Source of the DNA: an uncultured Mycoplasmatota bacterium
GTDB lineage: Bacteria; Bacillota_I; Bacilli_A; RF39; UBA660
Length of the DNA: 29,954 nucleotides
Direction: 5' to 3'
NCBI GenBank assembly: GCA_900546715.1
Contig: UREA01000017.1
Coordinates: 1 to 29,954, forward strand
A program made the position numbers and the translations under genes. The notes under the pieces are model-generated. The model did no database searches, was not told the DNA's origin, and saw only the letters and a program-made list of their open reading frames with translations. Below, piece by piece: positions 23,660 to 29,668 of the stretch. The first letter of the stretch is position 1. Every line of letters starts with the position of its first letter.

Positions 23660-24262
23660 TTATTCTGATATTTTCTTTCTATCTTCAAGTGCTTTATCTA
23701 GTGTAATTATATCTAAATAATCTATCTCTGCACCCATTGGTATACCATAAGAAAGTCTTGATATTAAAACATCCTTATCTTCAAATATCTTTTTAATATA
23801 TAAAGTTGTTGTTTCTCCTTCAACTGTTGATTTTAAAGCTAAAATAAGTTCTGGCTTCTCTGCTTCATCTACCCGCTTTATTAAAGATGCTAAATTTATA
23901 TTATCAGGACCAATATTATCTGCTGGAGAAATCAAACCATTTAAAACATGATATACTCCATGGTAATTACCAACTTTTTCAAAAGAAAAAACACTTTTAT
24001 AATCTTCAATAACACAAATTAAATTATGATCTCTTCCATCATCTTTACAAATATCACAGATTTCATCTTCCGCTAAATGGCCACAAATTTTACATTTGCG
24101 AATTTTTTTCTTAACATTTTCTAAAGAAGCTGCAAAATTATCAATATCTTCTTCTTTAAAATTAAGAGTTGCTAAAGCAAGTCTCTCAGCGTTTTTTTCG
24201 CCAATCCCTGGTAGTTTTTTATAATAATTAATCAAATTTTCTAATGATTTTGGATATACCAT
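23660..24262 (-). CDS. recR: Recombination protein RecR
   Basis: This encodes 200 residues, the normal length. It has an N-terminal helix-hairpin-helix (LINYYKKLPGIGEKNAERLAL), a zinc finger with Cys57, Cys60, Cys69 and Cys72 (KCKICGHLAEDEICDICKD), a Toprim domain with ICVIEDYKSVFSFEK, and a C-terminal Walker-like strand TRLSYGIPMG-type segment (SRLSYGIPMGAEIDYLD). RecR forms a ring clamp that with RecO and RecF loads RecA at single-strand gaps. The ATG begins one base after the ebfC stop; the ribosome site is weak. The dnaX-ebfC-recR order is conserved across bacteria. Confidence 0.97.
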   Translation of the reverse strand: MVYPKSLENLINYYKKLPGIGEKNAERLALATLNFKEEDIDNFAASLENVKKKIRKCKICGHLAEDEICDICKDDGRDHNLICVIEDYKSVFSFEKVGNYHGVYHVLNGLISPADNIGPDNINLASLIKRVDEAEKPELILALKSTVEGETTTLYIKKIFEDKDVLISRLSYGIPMGAEIDYLDIITLDKALEDRKKISE

Positions 24263-24263
24263 C

Positions 24264-24560
24264 TTACATCAATCCACCAAGACTTGCATAACTACCTAAT
24301 TCTTTTTCAGTTTCTCTATCAATCTTACTAAAAGCATCTTTAATTGCAAGTCTAATCATATCTTCTAACATTTCTTTATCATCATTATCAATGACACCTT
24401 CTTTTAAAATTTTAAAAGATTTAATTTCTCTCTTACCATTAAAACTAATTTCTACCCATTCACTTTTACCAGTAAATTCCATAGCATCAATAGCCTCTTT
24501 TTTCTTAGTAATTTCTCTTTGCATTCTTTGCGCTTGTTGCATAATTTGTTGCATATTCAT
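24264..24560 (-). CDS. ebfC: YbaB/EbfC nucleoid-associated protein
   Basis: This encodes 98 residues: an N-terminal coiled helix (MQQIMQQAQRMQREITKKKEA) then the alpha/beta core with WVEISFNGKREIKSFKI and the closing helix DMIRLAIKDAFSKIDRETEKEL, ending in GGLM. The family forms dimers that bind DNA without strict sequence preference. The ATG at 24560 has AGGAG 9 bases upstream; a second ATG two codons later is less well spaced. It lies between dnaX and recR, the usual context. Confidence 0.95.
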   Translation of the reverse strand: MNMQQIMQQAQRMQREITKKKEAIDAMEFTGKSEWVEISFNGKREIKSFKILKEGVIDNDDKEMLEDMIRLAIKDAFSKIDRETEKELGSYASLGGLM

Positions 24561-24572
24561 AAATATCCACTC

Positions 24573-26207
24573 CTATTCTATTTCTACTTTTTCTATATCG
24601 AATACATCTCCTATTATATCATTAATATCACTTTTTGGAAAAGCATTTTCAATAATTTCTTCTATATATTCATATTTATGCTTATTCTTTAAATTATTAA
24701 TATATTTTTCTTTTTCTAAATTCCATTTTTCTTCATCAATAAATACTAAAGTATATTTATCATTAATAAATTCATTAAACAAATTTATTACTTCATCTAA
24801 TTTTTCATTAATTTCTTTATCTTTATGCTTAATTGTAGTCATAATTATCGCATATTTCGATGAAGCAGTAACAACTTTAGTATCACTTACTAATCCCCTA
24901 ATTAATGCTGATGATAAATTATTAATAAAACTATCCCATTTTTCCTGAATATCTCCTAAATATTTTTTAGAAGCATCAACAAAACAATTATTAATTCTTA
25001 TATCAATTATTCTTTCTAAATTACTTTGTTCTTTGTTTTCCTCATTTTGGATATTTTCAGGCTTTTTTTGGGCATTTTCTTGATTACGGTTTTCTACCTT
25101 TTCTATATTTTCTTCAATTTTTCTATTTTTTTCTTTATCTTTATTTAGATCTAGATTAATTTCATTTATACTATTATTATCACTAACATTTACATAACCT
25201 AAAATTAATACTTTTATTAATAAATATGGCTCTATATTAATATTAATTTTATTCATCAAATCATTTAATTCTAAAATAATTTTTTTACAAATATCATATT
25301 TTAAATTACCACTACTACCATTATTTAAAATATCTACCGCTTTTCTAGCTAATTCCATAACTAATTTTTTAATAACTACTTTATAATTTAAATTGTTTTC
25401 TTGAAAATTACTTAGAATTTGATCAATTGTTTTATAATCAAATTTATCAATTGCCTCAACTAAATCTGCAATATTTTTATTTGAAATACTACCTACTTCT
25501 TTAATTACTAAATCTGATGTAATAGTAGTAGCATTTTTAGATACTTGATCTAATACACTAAGAGCATCTCTAAGTCCCCCATCAGAAAGTATTGCTATTT
25601 CTCTTAAACCTTCAACATCATAAGAAATACATTCTTTTTCACAAATATCTTCCATTTGTTTTAAAATATCTTCTTCGTTAATTTTTTTAAAATCAAATCT
25701 TTGACAACGCGAAAGTATTGTTATTGGTACACTTTCAATATTTGTAGTTGCTAAAATAAAAACAACATGTGCTGGTGGCTCTTCGAGCGTTAAAAGTAAA
25801 GCATTAAAAGCACTTTGACTAAGCATATGAACTTCATCTATTATATAAACTTTATATTTTAAAGATGTTGGCATTATTTTAACATTATTAATTAGTTCTC
25901 TTATTTCTTCAACACCATTATTTGATGCAGCATCAATTTCAATAATATCAGGATTTCCATTAAAAGCTAAACAATTTTCACATTCGCCACATGCTAATCC
26001 ATCCTTATTATTCAAACAATTTATTGCCTTTGCTAGTATTCTAGCTGTTGATGTTTTGCCAGTTCCTCTTGGTCCCGAAAATAAATATGCATGAGCAATC
26101 TTATTTTCAATTATTGAATTTTTTAAAATTTCTACTATTGATCTTTGTCCAATTAAATTATCAAAACTATCAGGACGATATTTTCTGTATAAAACTCTAT
26201 AACTCAT
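24573..26207 (-). CDS. dnaX: DNA polymerase III subunits gamma/tau
   Basis: This encodes 544 residues. The AAA+ clamp-loader domain has YRKYRPDSFDNLIGQ, Walker A GPRGTGKT (45-52), a zinc module with Cys64, Cys73, Cys76 and Cys79, Walker B IIDEVHML (122-129), sensor 1 ILATTN and the arginine-finger motif LSRCQRFDF. A helical collar follows, then an acidic low-complexity linker (about 350-400) and a C-terminal domain like tau. The ATG at 26207 has GGAGG 5 bases before it; an in-frame ATG four codons earlier overlaps that box. It lies 34 bases after tadA. No programmed frameshift signal for gamma is evident. Confidence 0.97.
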   Translation of the reverse strand: MSYRVLYRKYRPDSFDNLIGQRSIVEILKNSIIENKIAHAYLFSGPRGTGKTSTARILAKAINCLNNKDGLACGECENCLAFNGNPDIIEIDAASNNGVEEIRELINNVKIMPTSLKYKVYIIDEVHMLSQSAFNALLLTLEEPPAHVVFILATTNIESVPITILSRCQRFDFKKINEEDILKQMEDICEKECISYDVEGLREIAILSDGGLRDALSVLDQVSKNATTITSDLVIKEVGSISNKNIADLVEAIDKFDYKTIDQILSNFQENNLNYKVVIKKLVMELARKAVDILNNGSSGNLKYDICKKIILELNDLMNKININIEPYLLIKVLILGYVNVSDNNSINEINLDLNKDKEKNRKIEENIEKVENRNQENAQKKPENIQNEENKEQSNLERIIDIRINNCFVDASKKYLGDIQEKWDSFINNLSSALIRGLVSDTKVVTASSKYAIIMTTIKHKDKEINEKLDEVINLFNEFINDKYTLVFIDEEKWNLEKEKYINNLKNKHKYEYIEEIIENAFPKSDINDIIGDVFDIEKVEIE

Positions 26208-26241
26208 GGCTGCCTCCATATATAAAATTATATCATAAATA

Positions 26242-26664
26242 TTACTTTTTTTCTCGTAAATTCTTAAAAAAACTTTGTAAAATTTCTAAATATATCTTAC
26301 TCATTTCATCATTTTCATATTTTTTTATAATTGTTTGATCAAATTCATGTTTTGTAGAAAGTTTATCAAGTAAATAATAAACATTTGTAATTCTAGATTG
26401 CTTAATTACTTTCATACACATACTACAAGGTTTTAAAGTAACATATAAATCGCTTCCATTTAAATTCCAATTATTAAGCTTTTTACTAGCCATATTTATA
26501 GCATTAATTTCCGCATGTCCTAATACACTTTCTCGCTTTTCTCTTGTATTATATCCTTTTCCAATAATAACACCATCTTTAACTATAATTGCTCCAATAG
26601 GAACATCACCATATTTTAACGATTTCTTAGATAATTTAATTATCTCTTCAAAATATTTATCCAT
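26242..26664 (-). CDS. tadA: tRNA-specific adenosine deaminase
   Basis: This encodes 140 residues and converts the wobble adenosine of tRNA-Arg(ACG) to inosine. Zinc and catalytic residues are plain: His50-Ala-Glu52 (VLGHAEINAI) and PCSMC with Cys80 and Cys83. The N-terminus MDKYFEEIIKLSKKSLKYGDVPIGAIIV fits the family; length is slightly below the usual 150-160. The frame is open 10 codons upstream into the SRP RNA, but the ATG at 26664 has GGAGA 6-8 bases before it. The gene starts 22 bases after the SRP RNA and is probably transcribed by read-through from its promoter. Confidence 0.95.
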   Translation of the reverse strand: MDKYFEEIIKLSKKSLKYGDVPIGAIIVKDGVIIGKGYNTREKRESVLGHAEINAINMASKKLNNWNLNGSDLYVTLKPCSMCMKVIKQSRITNVYYLLDKLSTKHEFDQTIIKKYENDEMSKIYLEILQSFFKNLREKK

Positions 26665-26686
26665 AATTATTCTCCATAAATAAAAA

Positions 26687-26757
26687 GTGCACACAAACAG
26701 AGGCTGATGTGGCTGCTATTTTCCAATCCTGACCAGGTTACAGCATGTTTGTTGCAC
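26687..26757 (-). ncRNA. ffs: Small bacterial SRP (4.5S-type) RNA
   Basis: On the minus strand the RNA contains the domain IV signature GGTCAGG...GGAA...AGCAGCC (GTAACCTGGTCAGGATTGGA then AAATAGCAGCCACATCAG), which binds the M domain of Ffh. The ends GTGCAACAAACA and TGTTTGTGTGCAC pair to close the molecule, and TTTTT follows. At about 71 bases it is shorter than Escherichia 4.5S RNA (114) and lacks an Alu domain. The Bacillus SRP RNA gene also lies beside tadA and dnaX. Confidence 0.93.
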
Positions 26758-26763
26758 AAATAA

Positions 26764-26792
26764 ATAATAACAAATACTTTTACTAGTGTCAA
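26764..26792 (-). promoter_or_regulatory. Consensus promoter of the SRP RNA
   Basis: On the minus strand TTGACA (26792-26787), exactly 17 bases, TATTAT (26769-26764), with the RNA starting about seven bases later. It is the best sigma-A promoter in the window and probably drives the whole SRP-tadA-dnaX transcript. Confidence 0.9.
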
Positions 26793-26901
26793 TATCCAAA
26801 TTTTTAATTAAAATTATTATTAAAATAAAATATTTTTTGTTGATAACTTAATAATTAATAACATTAAATTTAAAAACAAGTCCAAAACAGTCCCTTTTTT
26901 A

Positions 26902-27214
26902 GGGAAATTTAATTATGAAATTTTTTTGTTTGTTTTTACAACTTAAATAAAATTACATTTATTTAATTAATTAAAATTTATTTCCCGGGAAATATTTCCC
27001 AAGAATTTACACGTTATGTTAACTAATTATTTCCCAAATACATATTTAAACTTATATTATTAAAATTACAATAATAAAATTTAAAAACAGTGTTAAATTA
27101 TCCCTATTTTTAGGGAAATCTATCATGCCAAAAACAATAAAATTTTTTTTCATTTTAATTAAATGCCTTATAATTTTCTAAAAGTTTACATATTATGTTA
27201 ACTAAATATTTCCC
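26902..27214. repeat. Seven copies of GGGAAAT / ATTTCCC
   Basis: GGGAAAT or its complement begins at 26902, 26980, 26987, 26994, 27029, 27113 and 27208. The copies at 26980 and 26987 fuse into the palindrome TATTTCCCGGGAAATA (26979-26994). The word is GC-rich compared with its surroundings, so seven copies in 313 bases cannot be base composition alone. Confidence 0.7.
27006..27037 (+). repeat. 32-base direct repeat, copy 1
   Basis: The stretch starts TTTACA, contains TTATGTTAACTAA and ends ATTTCCCAA; it matches 27185-27216 at 29 of 32 positions. Confidence 0.75.
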
Positions 27215-27216
27215 AA
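27185..27216 (+). repeat. 32-base direct repeat, copy 2
   Basis: This is the second copy of the 27006 repeat, 179 bases downstream. Upstream of both, a hairpin ending in TTAGGGAAAT also recurs (26891-26908 and 27101-27119), so the whole unit of about 130-150 bases is an old duplication. Confidence 0.75.
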
Positions 27217-27243
27217 CTTTTTGAAAGAACAAATGTTCGCTAA

Positions 27244-27259
27244 TGTTTCACGTGAAACA
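27244..27259. promoter_or_regulatory. parS site 1
   Basis: TGTTTCACGTGAAACA is the exact 16-base ParB/Spo0J binding consensus; the palindrome extends to 24 bases (27240-27263). Confidence 0.95.
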
Positions 27260-27354
27260 TTAGTCACTCAATAAAATAATAATAATTAAACTATTAAATT
27301 ATAATCTAACTTATATAATAAATTTTGTTTAATACTAAATAGTTATCAACACAA

Positions 27355-27370
27355 TGTTTCACGTGAAACA
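27355..27370. promoter_or_regulatory. parS site 2
   Basis: Exact TGTTTCACGTGAAACA; the palindrome extends to 24 bases (27351-27374). TTATCAACA ends four bases upstream. Confidence 0.95.
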
Positions 27371-27468
27371 TTGTATATTACATAATATGCAATTTTAAAA
27401 TTATTAAATATATATAAATTAATGTAATTTAAAATAAAAATATTTAAATTATGAATATTAAATTTATA

Positions 27469-27484
27469 TGTTTCAAATAAAACA
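27469..27484. promoter_or_regulatory. Degenerate parS-like site
   Basis: TGTTTCAAATAAAACA matches the parS consensus at 13 of 16 positions and has lost the central CG, which ParB needs, so it is probably a decayed copy. Confidence 0.45.
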
Positions 27485-27553
27485 TATACAACAAAAGATA
27501 TATAATTGAATTCTTAATAAACACTTTATATAAAATATTAGTTATCAACATAA

Positions 27554-27569
27554 TGTTTCACGTGAAACA
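27554..27569. promoter_or_regulatory. parS site 3
   Basis: Exact TGTTTCACGTGAAACA, with TTATCAACA ending three bases upstream. Spacing from site 2 is 199 bases, with the degenerate copy between. Confidence 0.95.
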
Positions 27570-27711
27570 TTAAAGTCTATTAAAATAAATATTAAAAATA
27601 AGAATGATATGTAATAATTAGTTCAAATATCATTAAGTTTATACTTATATACTTCACTAAAATAAAAGAATACAATAAAATTTGATCATATATAAAAAAC
27701 AAAATATAAAA

Positions 27712-27752
27712 AATAAGGCAAGATATTTATTAAATAATCGTCTTGCCTTATT
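27712..27752. terminator. Strong bidirectional terminator with no obvious gene
   Basis: AATAAGGCAAGA (27712-27723) pairs perfectly with TCTTGCCTTATT (27741-27752); T-rich tracts follow on both strands. No reading frame ends near it on either side. Confidence 0.75.
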
Positions 27753-27895
27753 TTTATTTACAGAATGAATAAGTTAAAGTTAAAAGACATGATTTATAGT
27801 GAATACTTTATTAAAAAATAAAAATTACGTGAACCAATATGGTTTAAATTATATCTAATATAAGAATAATGAATACACAGCAGGGGATGAATAAG

Positions 27896-28399
27896 ATGGA
27901 TGAAATAAAACTTGTAAGAAAAAGCAAAAAAGGAAATAATTTAGCTTTTTCAACATTAATTAAAGCTTATGAAAAAGATTTATATAAAGTAGCTATAGCT
28001 ATGACTAAAAATGAAGAAGATGCTCTAGATTGTATACAAGAGGCTATACTTCAATCTTACATAAGTATAAAAGATTTAAGACAAGAAGAGTATTTTAAAA
28101 CCTGGTTAATAAAAATACTTATAAATAAATGTAATGATGTAATACGAGCAAATAAAAATATAATTTACATAGAACAAGAAAAAGAAGAAGGATACAGTGA
28201 AAACATAGAACAAAGTGTATCTTTAAGGGAATGTTTCGATAGATTAAAGCCAGATTATAAAATAGTGATGATAATGTATTATGACCAAGGATTTAATTCA
28301 AAGGAAATTAGTGAAATATTGAATATAAATGAAAATCACTATCAATATATTATTAACATAAAAATAAAAAAAGTCAATACCATTAATAATAAATGTTAA
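27896..28399 (+). CDS. ECF-type RNA polymerase sigma factor with abnormal region 4
   Basis: This encodes 167 residues. Sigma-2 is clear: AFSTLIKAYEKDLYKVAIAMTKNEEDALDCIQEAILQSYISI (about 19-60) then FKTWLIKILINKCNDVIR. Sigma-4 begins normally with LKPDYKIVMIMYYDQGFNSKEISEILNINEN. Where relatives continue with a recognition helix (T-V/I-KSRL-RAKKKL), this protein reads HYQYIINIKIKKVNTINNKC and stops. The -35 contact helix therefore looks damaged or strongly changed. The ATG at 27896 follows AGGGG by 9 bases; an upstream ATG overlaps the box. No anti-sigma gene follows. It is upstream of the heme operon in the same direction, which has its own promoter, so a regulatory link is speculative. Confidence 0.75.
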   Translation: MDEIKLVRKSKKGNNLAFSTLIKAYEKDLYKVAIAMTKNEEDALDCIQEAILQSYISIKDLRQEEYFKTWLIKILINKCNDVIRANKNIIYIEQEKEEGYSENIEQSVSLRECFDRLKPDYKIVMIMYYDQGFNSKEISEILNINENHYQYIINIKIKKVNTINNKC

Positions 28400-28428
28400 T
28401 TGACGATGATTATCAATGGTGATAATAT
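28400..28428 (+). promoter_or_regulatory. Heme-operon promoter with an inverted-repeat operator
   Basis: TTGACG (28400-28405), 17 bases, TAATAT (28423-28428). Inside lies ATTATCA-ATGG-TGATAAT (28409-28426), a 7-4-7 inverted repeat covering the spacer and -10 box. The words match the TGATAAT halves of Fur-type boxes, so iron or heme repression is likely. Confidence 0.7.
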
Positions 28429-28464
28429 ACAAATATAACTAAGATAATTAAGAGGGAGATAGAT

Positions 28465-29073
28465 ATGAAATATATAAAATCAATATTATCAGTAATGCTA
28501 GTTACAGTATTTATTATTACATCTGGAATAAATTCGAGTGCATTAGAATTAAGTGAAGTTGAAAGTGGAATTTATGAAGTACAAAATGATGTAAATCATG
28601 AAAGTGAAATAGGAATGAGTATGGCAAGAAGTTACTTAGATCCAACTATGAAATTAGAGATTAAAGGTGGTAAAGTATATTATACCATTAAATTTAGTGG
28701 TGCAAATTATATGAAAGACCACAAAATTTCAATAAATGGTGAAAATGTAAATCTTGATATAATCAATGAAGATAATGAAAACCATACAATAGAATTAGGT
28801 TTTGAAACAGATACAATAGAACCAGATATGAAAGCTAGTATGTATGTAGATGCTATGGGTAGAGATGTTGAGTTTGGAATAATAACTAAAACAGATACTT
28901 TGAATTTAATAGAAAAGATAGAAGAGCCTAAAGAAGAAGTGGTTGAGGAAGAAGTAGATTCAACAGTTGAAGCAGTAACTGATACAAATAATAATAACAC
29001 TATCTTATATGTAGGTATAGGAGTAGTAGTTGTTTTAGTAGCAGCATTTTTTATAATGAAGGCTAAAAAATAA
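28465..29073 (+). CDS. NEAT-domain heme-binding surface protein
   Basis: This encodes 202 residues: a signal peptide (KYIKSILSVMLVTVFIITSGINSSA), one NEAT-like beta-sandwich of about 120 residues (MSMARSYLDPTMKLEIKGGKVYYTIKFSGANYMKDHKISINGENV through VDAMGRDVEFGI), an acidic spacer (EEPKEEVVEEEVDST), and a C-terminal membrane segment (ILYVGIGVVVVLVAAFFIM) with a KAKK tail. NEAT domains bind heme or hemoproteins at the surface. The tail has the hydrophobic-plus-positive form of a sorting signal, but no LPXTG or NPQTN is evident; TDTNNNN stands in its place. The ATG follows GAGGGAG by 7 bases. The sortase gene begins three bases after its stop. Confidence 0.82.
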   Translation: MKYIKSILSVMLVTVFIITSGINSSALELSEVESGIYEVQNDVNHESEIGMSMARSYLDPTMKLEIKGGKVYYTIKFSGANYMKDHKISINGENVNLDIINEDNENHTIELGFETDTIEPDMKASMYVDAMGRDVEFGIITKTDTLNLIEKIEEPKEEVVEEEVDSTVEAVTDTNNNNTILYVGIGVVVVLVAAFFIMKAKK

Positions 29074-29076
29074 TAT

Positions 29077-29658
29077 ATGAAATCTAAAATTTCTAAAATA
29101 TTAATAACAGTGGGGCTATTAATTTGTGTAGGCTCACTATCTATAAAGGGCTATTCAAAGTATCTAGAAAATAAATCAACTAAAAGTTTTGAAGAAAAAA
29201 TAGATAAAAATGCTAAAGAATCTAAAGAAGATGATTTTACAAATGTAAAAGCTGGAGATGAGATAGCAATTATAAATATACCATCTATAAAACTAAACAC
29301 AGTAGTAGTTGAAAGTATTGAAAAGCAATACTTAAATCATTATGTTTGCCACTTTGAAAATACTGCTATGCCAGGAGAATATGGGAACTTTTCTTTAGCA
29401 GGTCATAGTAGTTACAGATATAATGAAGTATTTAATGAACTTCATAAAATTAATTTAGATGATGAAATAATAATAAAAACTTTAAACAATGAATTTACAT
29501 ATGTAGTAAAAGATATTTTTGAGGTTAATCCTGAGGATACCTTTGTATTAGACCAAGACAATGAAATAAAAGAACTGACAATAGTTACTTGTACTAATAA
29601 AGGTAAAGACAGATTAATAGTTAAAGCTGAAATAGTTGAAGATAAAAATAATAAATAG
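29077..29658 (+). CDS. Sortase, class B or D type
   Basis: This encodes 193 residues with an N-terminal membrane anchor (ISKILITVGLLICVGSLSIKGY), a charged linker and the sortase barrel. The catalytic triad is visible: His110 in SLAGHSSY, Cys172 in LTIVTCTNKG and Arg179 in KDRLIVKA. Spacing and the TLxTC motif with TNKGKDR are those of transpeptidases that fix surface proteins to peptidoglycan. Its place between the NEAT gene and the binding lipoprotein parallels the isd system, in which a dedicated sortase anchors the heme receptor. It has no ribosome site and so is probably coupled to the NEAT gene. Confidence 0.88.
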   Translation: MKSKISKILITVGLLICVGSLSIKGYSKYLENKSTKSFEEKIDKNAKESKEDDFTNVKAGDEIAIINIPSIKLNTVVVESIEKQYLNHYVCHFENTAMPGEYGNFSLAGHSSYRYNEVFNELHKINLDDEIIIKTLNNEFTYVVKDIFEVNPEDTFVLDQDNEIKELTIVTCTNKGKDRLIVKAEIVEDKNNK

Positions 29659-29668
29659 GAGAGACATT

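Larger units (their letters stand above)
26758..27895. other. 1.1-kb gene-free, extremely AT-rich partition/origin-like region
   Basis: No credible reading frame exists on either strand. The stretch holds the SRP promoter, a block of GGGAAAT words (26902-27214), three parS sites and one degenerate copy (27244-27569), DnaA-box-like TTATCAACA words at 26838-26846 (complement), 27343-27351 and 27542-27550, and an isolated two-way terminator at 27712. Genes run away from it on both sides, a feature typical of origin regions. No dnaA or dnaN is in the window, so an origin is inferred rather than seen. Confidence 0.6.

Noticed and set aside
24391..24948. 185-codon plus-strand frame over ebfC and dnaX
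   Set aside because: Very Ser/Ile/Leu-rich shadow of two well-supported genes.
26838..27550. Classical oriC with a DnaA-box cluster
   Set aside because: Only three near-consensus boxes were found, each with one mismatch, and no exact TTATCCACA; evidence is enough for an origin-proximal region but not for calling oriC.
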